Notes: a model not told the origin generated them from the sequence alone. A DNA stretch of 64,000 nt from Pirellulaceae bacterium (GCA_029243025.1 JAQWSU010000006.1:473183-537182), one strand, 5' to 3'; numbered from the stretch's first letter, positions 26,933-37,112 are shown. A program made the numbers and translations.

Positions 26933-28006
26933 ATGATTCGACAACCGATCGTCCTTGTCGCGCTTTTTCTCCTGGCGATCTTCGCCCGTGGCGACGCTCA
27001 GACAGTCGAGGTATCTCTCGGTGCTGGAATCTCTGTTCGGGGTAAGCCGATCTATTGGGGTCAGCATTCGGTGGTCTTGATGGAACGAGATGGTCACATG
27101 GTGACCTTTCGTCCTGCCGAAGCCAAGAAGTTTCGCAAGCTGTCCGATCGCTTCAGCAGCCTCAGCCAAGCAGAACTACGAGGCAAGCTGATGCGAGAGT
27201 TTGGCTCCGACTTTGATGTTTCTGGCACGGGGCAGTATCTCGTAGTTCATCCGGCCGGTCAACGCGATCGATGGGCAGAACGGTTTGAACAACTTTACCG
27301 TAGCATGGTGCAGTATTTTCGGGCACGCGGATTTTCGACCAAGCGTCCGGAGTTCCCCTTCACTGCGATTGTTTTTCCGACTCAGGAAAGTTATCAGAAC
27401 TACCTGCGGCAGCACGACGTTGAACTCGGATTCCATTCACTCGGATACTACGATCTGACTTCCAATCGGATTCATCTCTATGACGTTACCGCAGGACGTC
27501 CCGATTCGCCAGATTGGCACATTAATGCAGGAACGATCATTCACGAGGCAGCCCATCAGACGGCGTACAACATTGGAATTCACCAACGGCATGGCGACGA
27601 ACCGCGGTGGCTGGTCGAGGGCATTGGCACGCTATTCGAGGCAGCCGGCATTTGGGATTCTCGCCATCACCCAACGCGTCAAGAACGTATCAACGAACGC
27701 CAGTTGCAGAACTACCGCCGCCTTGTTGATTCCGCAAACTCGTTAGCCTTATTGCAACAGCAGATTGCTTCTGATGATTTATTTGGTCGCACCACGAATG
27801 TGGCTTACGCACATGCTTGGGCGATGACCTTTTTCTTGACCGAGCAAGAGCCTCGCCGCTTCGCTGAACTGATTCAACAGTTAAACCGTCGCCAAGCCTT
27901 TGGACGCTATACGGCGAAAGAAAGAATCGCTGATTTCCAAAAGGTATTTGGCAGCGATTTACGAATGTTCGACGCTAGGATGCAACGTTTCTTGGAAACG
28001 CTCTAG
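26933..28006 (+). CDS. Exported DUF1570-type metalloprotease
   Basis: The 357-residue protein has a signal peptide (MIRQPIVLVALFLLAIFARGDAQ). A central zinc-protease motif HEAAHQ follows near residue 204, with the third ligand probably in EPRWLVEGIGTLFE. This is the layout of DUF1570 proteins, which are common in planctomycetes. The N-terminal part (ISVRGKPIYWGQHSVVLMERDG) looks like a small beta domain. The substrate is unknown. The start has GAGGAA about five bases upstream. It is divergent from the STN-domain gene and convergent with the next gene. Confidence 0.85.
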   Translation: MIRQPIVLVALFLLAIFARGDAQTVEVSLGAGISVRGKPIYWGQHSVVLMERDGHMVTFRPAEAKKFRKLSDRFSSLSQAELRGKLMREFGSDFDVSGTGQYLVVHPAGQRDRWAERFEQLYRSMVQYFRARGFSTKRPEFPFTAIVFPTQESYQNYLRQHDVELGFHSLGYYDLTSNRIHLYDVTAGRPDSPDWHINAGTIIHEAAHQTAYNIGIHQRHGDEPRWLVEGIGTLFEAAGIWDSRHHPTRQERINERQLQNYRRLVDSANSLALLQQQIASDDLFGRTTNVAYAHAWAMTFFLTEQEPRRFAELIQQLNRRQAFGRYTAKERIADFQKVFGSDLRMFDARMQRFLETL

Positions 28007-28072
28007 GTCTCGAGAGTTCGGTATCGTTCCCGCTGCCCATCCTGTCCTGGTTGGGCGTTGCGTTGGCCGATT

Positions 28073-29059
28073 TCAGGTCGACTGACCGATCAAATCTTGC
28101 TCATCGGCAACTTCGGGATCGGCGGAAACTTCGGGTTCGACTGGAGCAAAGCGAACACGCGCTGATTTAACGACCAAAGGGTCCTGGGCGTTGTATTGGA
28201 CCAGTAAGTTTCCGGCAAATCCCCAACCAACAAATGTTTTGTCTTCGATGATCAAGCGAACTGTTACAGCTTGCCCAGCCGGTACTCGAATGCGATCGGT
28301 CAACGTTCGATCGTAGATGCCATGATGTCCGGGCTTGGTCGAAGTGTTGTCGGCAGCCGAATAGCTAATCGTTGTTACCTGATCCGTTCCTGCTTCGGAC
28401 AGTGATTCGGGTGAGTCCACTCGAAAATCAGAGACGGGTTGGAACTGCAAACGATAGATTTCGGCATCTTCGCTGCTGTTGTTTTCAATCCGAATGAGTG
28501 TGAAGTCGCCATTGGCTGGTCGCATCACGGATTCAGCAACGGTCAGTTGGGCGATGGTAGGCGGCTGTGTCTCGTTGGTCTCGCTGGCTGTGTCTTGGTT
28601 GGCTGGGTCTTGGTTGGGCGACTCGGGGGTGGCTTCCACTGCGGACTGATTTTCCCTGGCTGTCAATTGGCGTATCGTTGCAATTTCCTGTCGAAATGCG
28701 GTGACCCGTTGTTCCTTCGCCTGCCGTTCCGTGGCAGCAATTTGGTCCACCAGATTTTGGGCGTCCTGTTCGAATTGATTCAAGGCGCTCACAATTTGAT
28801 CGTTCCAGCCCTTCATCCGATTGTCGTTGGCTTGAAGTGAACTCCGAAATTCATTTTCCAGAACAACCTTCTGTTTGGCGTAGAGATCAGATTCTTTTTT
28901 CAACGCCTGTTCGAACTCGGTGATTAGTTCGCTTGTCTGGGGAACGACCGGTTGTTGGGTCATCGCTAAGCCAATGGCAATGACCGCAACCAAACCACTG
29001 ACGACAGAGATGATACGACTGGTCCAATCCACCGATGAAATGGGGCGCCCAGAGTTCAT
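28073..29059 (-). CDS. Single-span membrane protein with periplasmic coiled coil
   Basis: The 328-residue product has one membrane helix near residues 16-35 (IISVVSGLVAVIAIGLAMT). A long charged coiled coil follows (about 50-140: ITEFEQALKKESDLYAKQKVVLENEF and on), then a Thr/Glu-rich linker and a beta-rich C-terminal domain (FTLIRIENNSSEDAEIYRLQFQP, VRLIIEDKTFVGWGFAGNLLVQYN). It probably projects from the inner membrane. The ATG at 29059 has GAGGTGG about five bases upstream. I do not recognise the family. Confidence 0.72.
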   Translation of the reverse strand: MNSGRPISSVDWTSRIISVVSGLVAVIAIGLAMTQQPVVPQTSELITEFEQALKKESDLYAKQKVVLENEFRSSLQANDNRMKGWNDQIVSALNQFEQDAQNLVDQIAATERQAKEQRVTAFRQEIATIRQLTARENQSAVEATPESPNQDPANQDTASETNETQPPTIAQLTVAESVMRPANGDFTLIRIENNSSEDAEIYRLQFQPVSDFRVDSPESLSEAGTDQVTTISYSAADNTSTKPGHHGIYDRTLTDRIRVPAGQAVTVRLIIEDKTFVGWGFAGNLLVQYNAQDPLVVKSARVRFAPVEPEVSADPEVADEQDLIGQST

Positions 29060-29355
29060 GAATCCACCTCGCACAACGAGAACCGAGTGACGGTTGGAAT
29101 CGACGCGATTCGATCCCACCCTATCCAAGATACCGACCGCTGCCCGACTGGTCTACGGGCGCGATCAGGCAGATCTGATAGCTGCGATCGAAAGGAACGC
29201 CTTTTGCCGGTGGTTTGTGGCGTTTGTGCAGGTTTTACGGGAGGCGGAGGGCGATTTCACGCTGTCATTGACAGCAGTGGGGCCGTTGTCGTGTCCCAAC
29301 CGCTTTGTTTAGCGCGTTATTCCGCCGTTTGGGGAGGGCGGGTGGAACCTAGCAA

Positions 29356-31179
29356 CTATTCGTCTTTTGGTTTGAGGCGACGCAATCCGAAGCCGACGTA
29401 ATGGAACCCGCTTTCTTCGTTGGTCACCACAGATCCTGTTGGCGCCATGTACTGGGCGATGACTTCGAAGGGTGGGAAGCGATTTTCCGACAACGATTTG
29501 TCCAGTGCCGTAAAGAACGGATTATCTTCCGACATGCGATTAATCTGTTCGCGAACATCTTTCGATTGCAGTAGGTCATAACCGTACTTCATGCCCTCTT
29601 CGGGTCTTGAAAAAGAGATCATCACGGACTCTTCTCCGCCCGGTTGACGTTTGAGCTTGTTGGAGATCAGTTTGTAATCCAGTTCATCAGCGAGTCGGTC
29701 GGCAGAACCTTCATTGGCGAGAATAGCTCGTTCCAGGAAGGAAGCTTTGCTACAGATGACCAAGTAATTACCGATGATGGCGGCGGCTGCGCCGGGGCGA
29801 GGTCCACGACGTCGACGACGCCTCTGCCTTTCTAAGTCCTGCTCGTTACCTTCCGCATCCTCTTCTGCAATCTGCTGCTCCTCGCTGTTTTGCTGCTCCT
29901 TTAATGCGAAGATCGAGGTTCCACCGAAGGTGCGTTCTTCCATTTGCTCGCTAAATCGATCCATGACTTTGTCAAGCGTCGGCCTGAATACAGCTGGATC
30001 TTTCAGCTCGATACCCATTGCATTGACCTGGCTCGTCAATGAGATGGGCCGTTCGTACCAAGTTGTGAAAGTGAACCGACCGGTCATCGCTGGTAGCAGG
30101 TCGTCGGTGAAATTGATTCCTAATCCTTCGGAAATTCCTCCATCGACGGTTTGTTCGAAGGAACCTTCGCCGCGAAAAGTATCGACTAATTCACCCAATT
30201 GCGTGTAGGCATCGATCATGTCGAAATGCAATGTCGAGTAATTTCCGCAGTCCGCCGGTATCCATTTTTCCGGTGTCGTGGGGCCGTTTTGAAAAGTCAA
30301 CATTTCCAGGACACCATTGCGAGGTTGATCCAGTAACAGATGTCCATGGACGACTGTATCGAAATCATCGGTTGCGATTTGAATTGTGCCGCCAAGTCCT
30401 TTCAGTCCATCCAGCCCGATCGCGGGCAAGAAAGCGAGGCCTGCGGCAGCAGTGAGATTGCCGCGAGTTGCTGTGCGAGCCAAACCGATCGGATCGACGT
30501 AAAGGCTTACTTGGGCTTTACCGTCACGTTGGCAACGGGTCATGATTGCATTGTAGGATTCCACTTCGTTGATGGTGCCCTGCTCTTCGTTCTCTGCTAA
30601 GGCCGCAGCGATTGCTGCCATCACCAATCGATTCGAGGTAAGAATCAATGTGTCATCAATACGCAGTTGGGCGATCTCTTGGACGTCATCATCAGTTCGC
30701 GTTAACAGCTTGATCGTCGTTCCCTCGATCTCTTCCTCGGACTCGACGAAACCCACATCGGTTAGTAATGCGGTACCACGATCCAACAGATCTGTCATCG
30801 CATTTCCGTCAGTAGATTCGACAAGGACTGCGACAGCCGGACGTTGACCAGGTAAACCCACCACTCCAATTGCAACTTCACCCAAGGGAAGGTCCATCAA
30901 ATCTTCGATGCTCATTCCCAGCTGTTCTTCGATACCCGACATCGCCGGGGAGACAGATCCGTAAAGCGTTTCGATGACGGGGCGAACTTGCTCATCCGTA
31001 AACATCGCCACCATCGCAGATTCTTGCATGCGTTCTCCCAATTCCTGGGCATCGGGGACGTGCAGTAGCAGATAAGTCGAATCTGGAAGTAAGGCAACGG
31101 CGGACGGTGGTTCGGCCGAACAGGGTTTTGCAGCATGCGAGCAAAGAAAAATCAGCAAGGCCAGAGCCAAATTGCGCAT
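29356..31179 (-). CDS. Exported protein of unknown function (DUF3352-like)
   Basis: The 607-residue product has a signal peptide (MRNLALALLIFLCSHAAKPCSA). A repeated pattern of alternating helices and strands follows (LLPDSTYLLLHVPDAQELGERM, LGEVAIGVVGLPGQRPAVAVLVE, LTSNRLVMAAIAAAL, IIGNYLVICSKASFLERAI). The layout resembles DUF3352-type surface proteins. A short Arg-rich and Glu-rich insert (QDLERQRRRRRRGPRPG, about 470-485) interrupts the second half. The ATG at 31179 has AAGGT about eight bases upstream. Function is unknown. The 296 nt upstream of the previous gene (29060-29355) contain no gene I can support. Confidence 0.72.
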   Translation of the reverse strand: MRNLALALLIFLCSHAAKPCSAEPPSAVALLPDSTYLLLHVPDAQELGERMQESAMVAMFTDEQVRPVIETLYGSVSPAMSGIEEQLGMSIEDLMDLPLGEVAIGVVGLPGQRPAVAVLVESTDGNAMTDLLDRGTALLTDVGFVESEEEIEGTTIKLLTRTDDDVQEIAQLRIDDTLILTSNRLVMAAIAAALAENEEQGTINEVESYNAIMTRCQRDGKAQVSLYVDPIGLARTATRGNLTAAAGLAFLPAIGLDGLKGLGGTIQIATDDFDTVVHGHLLLDQPRNGVLEMLTFQNGPTTPEKWIPADCGNYSTLHFDMIDAYTQLGELVDTFRGEGSFEQTVDGGISEGLGINFTDDLLPAMTGRFTFTTWYERPISLTSQVNAMGIELKDPAVFRPTLDKVMDRFSEQMEERTFGGTSIFALKEQQNSEEQQIAEEDAEGNEQDLERQRRRRRRGPRPGAAAAIIGNYLVICSKASFLERAILANEGSADRLADELDYKLISNKLKRQPGGEESVMISFSRPEEGMKYGYDLLQSKDVREQINRMSEDNPFFTALDKSLSENRFPPFEVIAQYMAPTGSVVTNEESGFHYVGFGLRRLKPKDE

Positions 31180-31568
31180 CGGGGTTACCTTATGAACAGA
31201 CGGTGCGATGGAAGTGGAGTGAAACGGTGCTCGTGACATGGTTACGAATCCGGGGGTTGGACGGTGGAATATGCCAGAATCGGCATTTTTTTTCTAACCC
31301 GCATGTTTTACGGTGGCTCAACCAATATACTCCTCAGGATGGGTGAAGGTTTCAATCGCTTCTGCCGGATCGTCGAAACTATTGGCCAGCAGTTGGGTTC
31401 TAGGATTATACTAGCTGGGCCGACTGAGCCGTCCGCGATTCGTCAATCTACTTGCTAGCAGTTGATTGCGACCACGGAATCGATGTTGGCGATGTCGAGT
31501 TAACTTTTGGAAACGCGTCTTTCAGAAATCAATCATGGGTCTCTTCCATTGAAGACGGATGTCAAATC
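31180..31568. other. 389-nt divergent intergenic region
   Basis: It lies between a minus-strand exported protein and the plus-strand BON-domain gene and should hold both promoters. Short open frames here are not convincing. No clear hairpin or promoter pair was found. Confidence 0.4.
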
Positions 31569-32303
31569 ATGCGAAGCCAACTGATTTATTGTCTCGTTCT
31601 GGCGGGAGTGGGAGTACTGGCGACCGACGTGTCGGCCCAGCGAGGTTCGACAAGTACCGGAACGTTTGGGAGTCGCACAGTTGGCGGCGGCGGTGGATTG
31701 TCAGCTGGAAGTGGTAACGCGTTTGGAAGTGGTGGTGGCCAAGGCGACGCTCTCCAAGGAACGACGGCCGGCAACCGTCTTGAGCAGTTGATTGGTGGCG
31801 AGCAGGTTGGCGGGGTGCAAGGGAACGAGCGATTTGTCCGTGGGAACCGCCAAGCTGGGCAATTCGTCGGGGGAAGCACGGCGGATGCTTTCGTCGGCTC
31901 AATGACCGGTAGCGCTAACGGCTTCAATGCGGGCAACTTTGCTGCGGGCCTTGGACAGCGCAACAATCGCAATAACACCAATCAAAACCGCAACAATTCT
32001 CAACGCAAGATCAACGTGAGAACCCAGCTGAGTATCGGTTTTCGTTACCCCAAGTTGCGGACTTCCGTGATTCAGATGAAAACGCGGAAGTTGATGAATT
32101 CGAAGTCGATTGCCAGGCTGGGTCCCATTGAGGTTGATGTGGTAGATCGGACTGCCCGTTTGCGTGGCGTGGTTGCGAACGAGGCCGACCGCGAATTGGC
32201 TGTCCGACTTGTTCGGCTCGAACCTGGGATTTCGAAGGTAGAAGATGAGCTTGTGGTTGACGCATCCGTGTCTGACGAAGTTTCTCCATCCGATCCGCAA
32301 TAG
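31569..32303 (+). CDS. Exported Gly-rich protein with C-terminal BON domain
   Basis: The 244-residue product begins with a signal peptide (MRSQLIYCLVLAGVGVLATDVSAQ). A long Gly/Asn-rich region follows (GGGGGLSAGSGNAFGSGGG, RNNRNNTNQNRNN). The C-terminus has a BON-type domain: IEVDVVDRTARLRGVVANEADRELAVRLVRLEPGISKVEDELVV, the classic transport and retention motif that binds lipid or partner proteins. The ATG at 31569 was chosen by the signal peptide. Its last 293 nt overlap, antisense, the 3' end of the lipoprotein gene that starts at 33054, so the two genes are read into each other. Confidence 0.78.
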   Translation: MRSQLIYCLVLAGVGVLATDVSAQRGSTSTGTFGSRTVGGGGGLSAGSGNAFGSGGGQGDALQGTTAGNRLEQLIGGEQVGGVQGNERFVRGNRQAGQFVGGSTADAFVGSMTGSANGFNAGNFAAGLGQRNNRNNTNQNRNNSQRKINVRTQLSIGFRYPKLRTSVIQMKTRKLMNSKSIARLGPIEVDVVDRTARLRGVVANEADRELAVRLVRLEPGISKVEDELVVDASVSDEVSPSDPQ

Positions 32304-33054
32304 ACGAGTTTTGGTATTTCCTGTTCACCGAGAGGTTTTCGGCAGCCAAAACTCTTTGCCGCATAGACGGTGGCACTTCGATGGTGCTGGTGCGAATTCG
32401 ATTTCGCACTAGATCCCCTTGGTCGTCGCGTCCGACAGTGCGAGTTTCGTAGGCGACGCGTCGAAGTTTCTCTACCGTTTCTTCTTTGACCAATCGTTCC
32501 TGCTTCGATTTTTTCCCGTTTAGCAGGTTACGGGCATGATCGCCCATGAGCAGCTGCCCTTCCGTCGTCTTGAAGACGGGAACGACGCTGATCGATTGTT
32601 GTTTCCCACCGACTCGGTCCCAGGGGACCCAGACGCTGTAGGAGGGGCCGAAATCCGAGACACTGTAGCGCTGGGAAAACTGTTCTGGTGTGAAAACAAA
32701 TTTCCGCTTCGCTTGGTCAGCTTGGCTTTTGTCATCGAATGCGTAGACTATCAATTCGCCCTTGGCTGGAACAGTTTGATGTCTTTGATTGTAGAAGTAG
32801 ATACGTCCGCCGAGACCTCGTGTCGGTTGATTGTTTGCGCCATAAACGACCATTTCGCTCCAAATGGCGACGAGTTTGGTGGGCCGGTTTCGGGCTACTT
32901 CTAAGGGATCCTCCTTTTTCGTCGGGAGCCATTTTGATTCCTTGTTACCCGGCGAATTGTCGCCGAAGGTCTGGCAGCCGACGAGTGTACATAAAGTTGC
33001 GAGTAGAGCGAGGCCGGTCCAAAACGGTCGATGGTTGTGTGCAGTGTTGATCAT
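32011..33054 (-). CDS. Lipoprotein of the secretion cluster (pilotin candidate) with overlapping 3' end
   Basis: The 347-residue product has a lipobox (LCTLVGC, Cys near 27). Its ATG overlaps the gspD stop by four bases, so it is translated with the secretin. The first two thirds (EVARNRPTKLVAIWSEMVVYGANNQPTRGLGGRIYFYN, FVFTPEQFSQRYSVSDFGPSYSVWVPWDRVGG) look folded. The last about 95 residues are low complexity, and their DNA is antisense to the BON gene. Position and lipidation suggest a secretin partner, by analogy with GspS/pilotin. That is inference: no pilotin motif is visible. Confidence 0.72.
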   Translation of the reverse strand: MINTAHNHRPFWTGLALLATLCTLVGCQTFGDNSPGNKESKWLPTKKEDPLEVARNRPTKLVAIWSEMVVYGANNQPTRGLGGRIYFYNQRHQTVPAKGELIVYAFDDKSQADQAKRKFVFTPEQFSQRYSVSDFGPSYSVWVPWDRVGGKQQSISVVPVFKTTEGQLLMGDHARNLLNGKKSKQERLVKEETVEKLRRVAYETRTVGRDDQGDLVRNRIRTSTIEVPPSMRQRVLAAENLSVNRKYQNSSIADRMEKLRQTRMRQPQAHLLPSKSQVRAEQVGQPIRGRPRSQPRHANGQSDLPHQPQWDPAWQSTSNSSTSAFSSESRKSATWGNENRYSAGFSR

Positions 33055-36000
33055 GGTTTACCTCGACCTGGGAGGGATAGCTTGGCACGGAGCTTATTCC
33101 ACGTTGATGACTCTTCTTTTTTGGGTACCACATACTGCGCTGGGGAGACCGGCGGAATATCGCTGAGGGGCGGTTGAGTCAATGTGTTAATGGACGATTC
33201 CACGTTCGGTTGGACGCCAGAGGAGTCAAGCGGAGTTTCGGGTTTCTCAGGGAATTCGGTTGCCGGGTTCTTGTTTCGTCGCTTGAACCAGTGGTTGAAG
33301 CGTTGAGTGAGAACATGGGACTTCTCATCGGCGGTAGCCGAGGTTTCTCGTGTCGTGGGATCCTCGCCGGGACTCGGTGGTTCGGTCGGCAATTGCTCGC
33401 CGGGCATCGGAACTTCTTCAGGAGTCAACGGTTGATTGCCGCTTGGGTCAATGTTTGGATAAATAAGTTCGGTGAAGCCAATTTCCGATCGGTTGATTCC
33501 CCCACCTGACAGACCCGTGTCGCCATCCACTTCGATGACGTCGGCCAGACACCAACTCATCCGTTCTGATTCGACTTGGTTGAGAATCTCCAAATCTTCT
33601 TCTTTGCGGACAATGCGCGGTGTCATGATGATAAGCAGTTCGGTTCGTACTTCTTCTACGTTGTCGTATCGGAACAATTCACCCACTAACGGCACGTCGG
33701 CCAGGTAAGGTACACGTCGAGATACGGAGTTCTTTCCTTTCGTGATCAGCCCGCCGAGAATCACGGTCTGTCCACTGCGTGCACTCACGGTTGTTTGGAG
33801 GGTCGTAGTGTCGATCGGTTGCTGTGTCAGTGGTGTTCCATCCTCGGCGATCCCAACGGTGACTGTGTTATCGGATAACTTTGATTTTTCAGCATCGATC
33901 TCCATGACGACGAGACCGTCTGGACTGATTCGTGGCGTGACTCCCAGCACGAGTCCGACGTTTTCAAATTCGATCGGAGACAGGGATTGCCCCGAATTGA
34001 GTACCTGAATGCCCTCGACGTAGGGGACTCTTTGGCCGACAAGCACAAACGCGGGTTGGTTATTAAGAGTCATGACTTGTGGTCGACTCAATACATCCAG
34101 ACGGCGAGACTCTCGCAGGGCTCGAATCAATAAGTTGACTGACTCGCTACTCGCTGAGAGGACCAAGCCACCGTAGCCCAGATCCGCGTTTGTCCGACTG
34201 AGGGCGAAACTACTCAATGCTTGCCCGGCAAATTTTGCCTTGTTGGCGAGCGCTGCTGCGGATGCGGCGTTTCCAAGGGGTTGATTGTTGAAATTGAAGC
34301 CAGGCTCTAGAATTCCCGGTTCCACGACCAGCTCATCTACCGGGTCAAACCGCACGCTTCGATCGAAAAGCAAAGAATCCTGCAAGCCAAGTTCGACGCC
34401 GAATTCTTCTTGATTACCCAGATCGACTTCTGCAATCAAAACTTGAATCATGACCATCGGTGGCCGTTCATCCAATTCCTCGACAATCTCAGAAATCTGT
34501 TCGAAATATCGTGGCGTAGAGCTGATAATCAGGCTGTTGCTGACCACCTCGGGGACGACGACAACTTCCCGTTCAATTTGCTCAAATGGGCTGATGGCGT
34601 CGGGATTAACGAGTTGGATGTCACGTTCGCTCCGGAGGAATTCATTAATGGCCGTCGCGACGTCGAGAGCAGGTGCGTTCATCAGTCGGTAGACTCGACT
34701 GCGACGTTGTGAAATGTCATCTTCATCCAGTCGCAGCAGGATGGCCTCAACCACGCCAAGGTCAGCCGATCCACCCGTCGCGATAATACTATTCGTGCGG
34801 AGATCAACAGAAAACCGAAGTGGAACCAAGCTTGACTCGCCAGCACCGGTTGCGGACTGTAAGGTCGGTCCGTCTTGCTGATCCGTTTCACCAAACAGTT
34901 CCTGCAGTGTCTCGGCCAGCGAAGGTGCGTCGCCATTAAGGATGGTGAAGACTTTGATTTGTGCTTCTGAAGTTGGCAGTTCATCGAGTTGTTGAACGAG
35001 CGCCGCGATTAAGGACATGCTTTCCGACGGTGCTGTTACGACCAATGAGTTAGCACGAATATCGGCAGCCACCCGAACGTTCGTCAGTAAGCCTGACTTG
35101 AGTACGCGATTGCCCTGTTCGTCGATGGTGAGCGTCAGCATCGACGAACGTGGCGCCGAGAATTGGCCCCGTTGGTTTTGCTGGTTTTGACCGAAGCCAC
35201 CACCTTGTTGTCCGAGACCACCGCCTTGCCCTCCCAAGCCACCACCCGACCGATTGAGAGTGTCATCGCCCCGTAACGTCGCCTGCAAGACTGGTGCAAG
35301 TTCTTCGGCCAGGGCGTTATTCAGTTTGAAGACACGGACTTCGTCGACCGCTTTGCTGGCGTTGACATCGATCTCTTTGATTAATTGTCCTACCTCTTCC
35401 ATGTCGCGAGGACTGGCGTAAACGATCAACGAGTTGGTGCGGAAGTCAGCTTGTACTTGAATCACTGGACCAAGACCGCCTCGTTCGCTGAAAAAAGTTT
35501 CAATCGTCAGTTGAGCATCGGTGGCTGATGAATTGGAAAGCTGAAAGATCTTGAATTGTGACGCCGGTGCGACGGGTTGGTCGAGTCGTTCGATCAAGTC
35601 CGCCGTTGCCTTGACCCCTTCTTCTCGTCCAATCAGCAGGATCGCATTCGGTTTCACGAGGGGTGTGATGCTGACCGAACCACGACGAGCGGCGAGAGCT
35701 TGGGTGTTTAGTTCTGTCACGAGTTCTGCCATTGACAGACTATTGACATGCTTGAGTGGAATCAGTTCGATCGATGGTTCGGTGTCGATGCTTAATCGCT
35801 CAATGTCATCGATGATCTTCATCACGCGTTCAACGTCCGGCTTTCGACCTCGAATGATGATCGAATCGAGTCCCTCTACGAATTCGATTTGAACCGGACC
35901 AATCATGGACCCATCAACACCTACCTCGCCACCGGGCAAGCGTATTTCGGTGTTCTCTCCGCGATCGGCCTGCTCGTCCGCTGTGGGTTCCTGCGGTTCC

Positions 36001-37112
36001 TGCTGATCTTGGGGAGCGTTTTGGGCGAGCAACTCGTCGGTGGCTACTTGTTCAGTTGGTAGGTCACCAGATTGCTGGCTACCTTGCGATTCAATGCCCA
36101 CTAAATCACCGCCCCAACGTATCTTGGCCGAGACGGCATTTTCTCGGGCGCTTTGCAGCAACCCGACGGCACGGGTGATGGTCGCGGCCGAATCTTGATT
36201 CTTGATCGGGATGACTTGGGTGGTAGCGTCGCGACTTGCACTGCGTTGGTCAATCGTACGAATCGCGTGACTCCAGCTCCGGACCAGATCATCGTTCCCC
36301 TCAAGGCGATACTGCTGAGTGGTTGGATTGATTAACAGTTTTGTTTGGCCTCGCTTGGCCGGCAGTTGGAATTCCAACATGTCGTTGTTGGCTGCTGTCT
36401 CGGATGGCGACAACTTGTCCGCAGTGACTTGATCGAGGATTTCGACGAGCTGTTGCCAGGTGATGTGCTGTAAGGTAGCGTCCGCTTTTCCCAAGCCAAG
36501 ATTGACCCAACTTAATGACGGAACCTTGTCCGTTACGGTTGACTTGGGCGTCGGGTCGGCCGTTTGCTTGTTGGGGGATCGTTCAGCAAGAAATTTGGTG
36601 ATTTCGGCGTGCACCGAGGGCTGTGCGTAAACCAGGACCTGGTTGTTTCTTGTGTCCATGCCAATCCGCACTTGGTCTTGGTCTGCATATTTACGTCGTA
36701 ACGACTTAATCGTTTCAGACAAATCGGTTCCCTGAAGCGGGTATGGTTTCAGGGTGATTTCGTCTTCGTTAGCTGTTGTACGCAAAGTACGCGTGTATTC
36801 TGCCGCGAGTTGATGGGATCTCGCCGGTCCATTGATTAGCAGACGTTTGGCACGGTTGTCGGGTACCACGTCGGCCTGAACACGAGCGCGTTGCAGTCGT
36901 TCTTGCAATTGGATCGCGGCCTGTGCGGGCGGGGTATTGTGAGTCGGGTAAGCCCGAAATGAATCGGTGAGAGTTTCCTGGCCGCTGGCCGTAGTCATGG
37001 AACAGATGACGAGCAGTAGAAGAGTCACCCGCATGGATCGTGGCATGGAGCAAACGAACTGGAAAACAGTTGGCAACACCCGGCTCGGAGAACCCAATGG
37101 TGTGTACGACAT
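33051..37112 (-). CDS. gspD: Type II secretion secretin, unusually long
   Basis: Secretins form the outer-membrane gate of type II secretion. This one is 1353 residues, nearly twice the usual 650-750. After a signal peptide (VTLLLLVICSMTTASG) there are about seven N-type modules (for example PNAILLIGREEGVKATADLIERLD, TNSLIVYASPRDMEEVGQLIKEID, NSLIISSTPRYFEQISEIVEELD). The secretin core follows: VMIQVLIAEVDLG, LSRPQVMTLNNQPAFVLVGQRVPY, VGLVLGVTPRIS, GQTVILGGLI and VPLVGELF. A Gly/Gln-rich insert near residues 620-655 splits two N modules. AGAGGA lies five bases before the ATG. It is the next-to-last gene of the cluster. Confidence 0.93.
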   Translation of the reverse strand: MSYTPLGSPSRVLPTVFQFVCSMPRSMRVTLLLLVICSMTTASGQETLTDSFRAYPTHNTPPAQAAIQLQERLQRARVQADVVPDNRAKRLLINGPARSHQLAAEYTRTLRTTANEDEITLKPYPLQGTDLSETIKSLRRKYADQDQVRIGMDTRNNQVLVYAQPSVHAEITKFLAERSPNKQTADPTPKSTVTDKVPSLSWVNLGLGKADATLQHITWQQLVEILDQVTADKLSPSETAANNDMLEFQLPAKRGQTKLLINPTTQQYRLEGNDDLVRSWSHAIRTIDQRSASRDATTQVIPIKNQDSAATITRAVGLLQSARENAVSAKIRWGGDLVGIESQGSQQSGDLPTEQVATDELLAQNAPQDQQEPQEPTADEQADRGENTEIRLPGGEVGVDGSMIGPVQIEFVEGLDSIIIRGRKPDVERVMKIIDDIERLSIDTEPSIELIPLKHVNSLSMAELVTELNTQALAARRGSVSITPLVKPNAILLIGREEGVKATADLIERLDQPVAPASQFKIFQLSNSSATDAQLTIETFFSERGGLGPVIQVQADFRTNSLIVYASPRDMEEVGQLIKEIDVNASKAVDEVRVFKLNNALAEELAPVLQATLRGDDTLNRSGGGLGGQGGGLGQQGGGFGQNQQNQRGQFSAPRSSMLTLTIDEQGNRVLKSGLLTNVRVAADIRANSLVVTAPSESMSLIAALVQQLDELPTSEAQIKVFTILNGDAPSLAETLQELFGETDQQDGPTLQSATGAGESSLVPLRFSVDLRTNSIIATGGSADLGVVEAILLRLDEDDISQRRSRVYRLMNAPALDVATAINEFLRSERDIQLVNPDAISPFEQIEREVVVVPEVVSNSLIISSTPRYFEQISEIVEELDERPPMVMIQVLIAEVDLGNQEEFGVELGLQDSLLFDRSVRFDPVDELVVEPGILEPGFNFNNQPLGNAASAAALANKAKFAGQALSSFALSRTNADLGYGGLVLSASSESVNLLIRALRESRRLDVLSRPQVMTLNNQPAFVLVGQRVPYVEGIQVLNSGQSLSPIEFENVGLVLGVTPRISPDGLVVMEIDAEKSKLSDNTVTVGIAEDGTPLTQQPIDTTTLQTTVSARSGQTVILGGLITKGKNSVSRRVPYLADVPLVGELFRYDNVEEVRTELLIIMTPRIVRKEEDLEILNQVESERMSWCLADVIEVDGDTGLSGGGINRSEIGFTELIYPNIDPSGNQPLTPEEVPMPGEQLPTEPPSPGEDPTTRETSATADEKSHVLTQRFNHWFKRRNKNPATEFPEKPETPLDSSGVQPNVESSINTLTQPPLSDIPPVSPAQYVVPKKEESSTWNKLRAKLSLPGRGKP

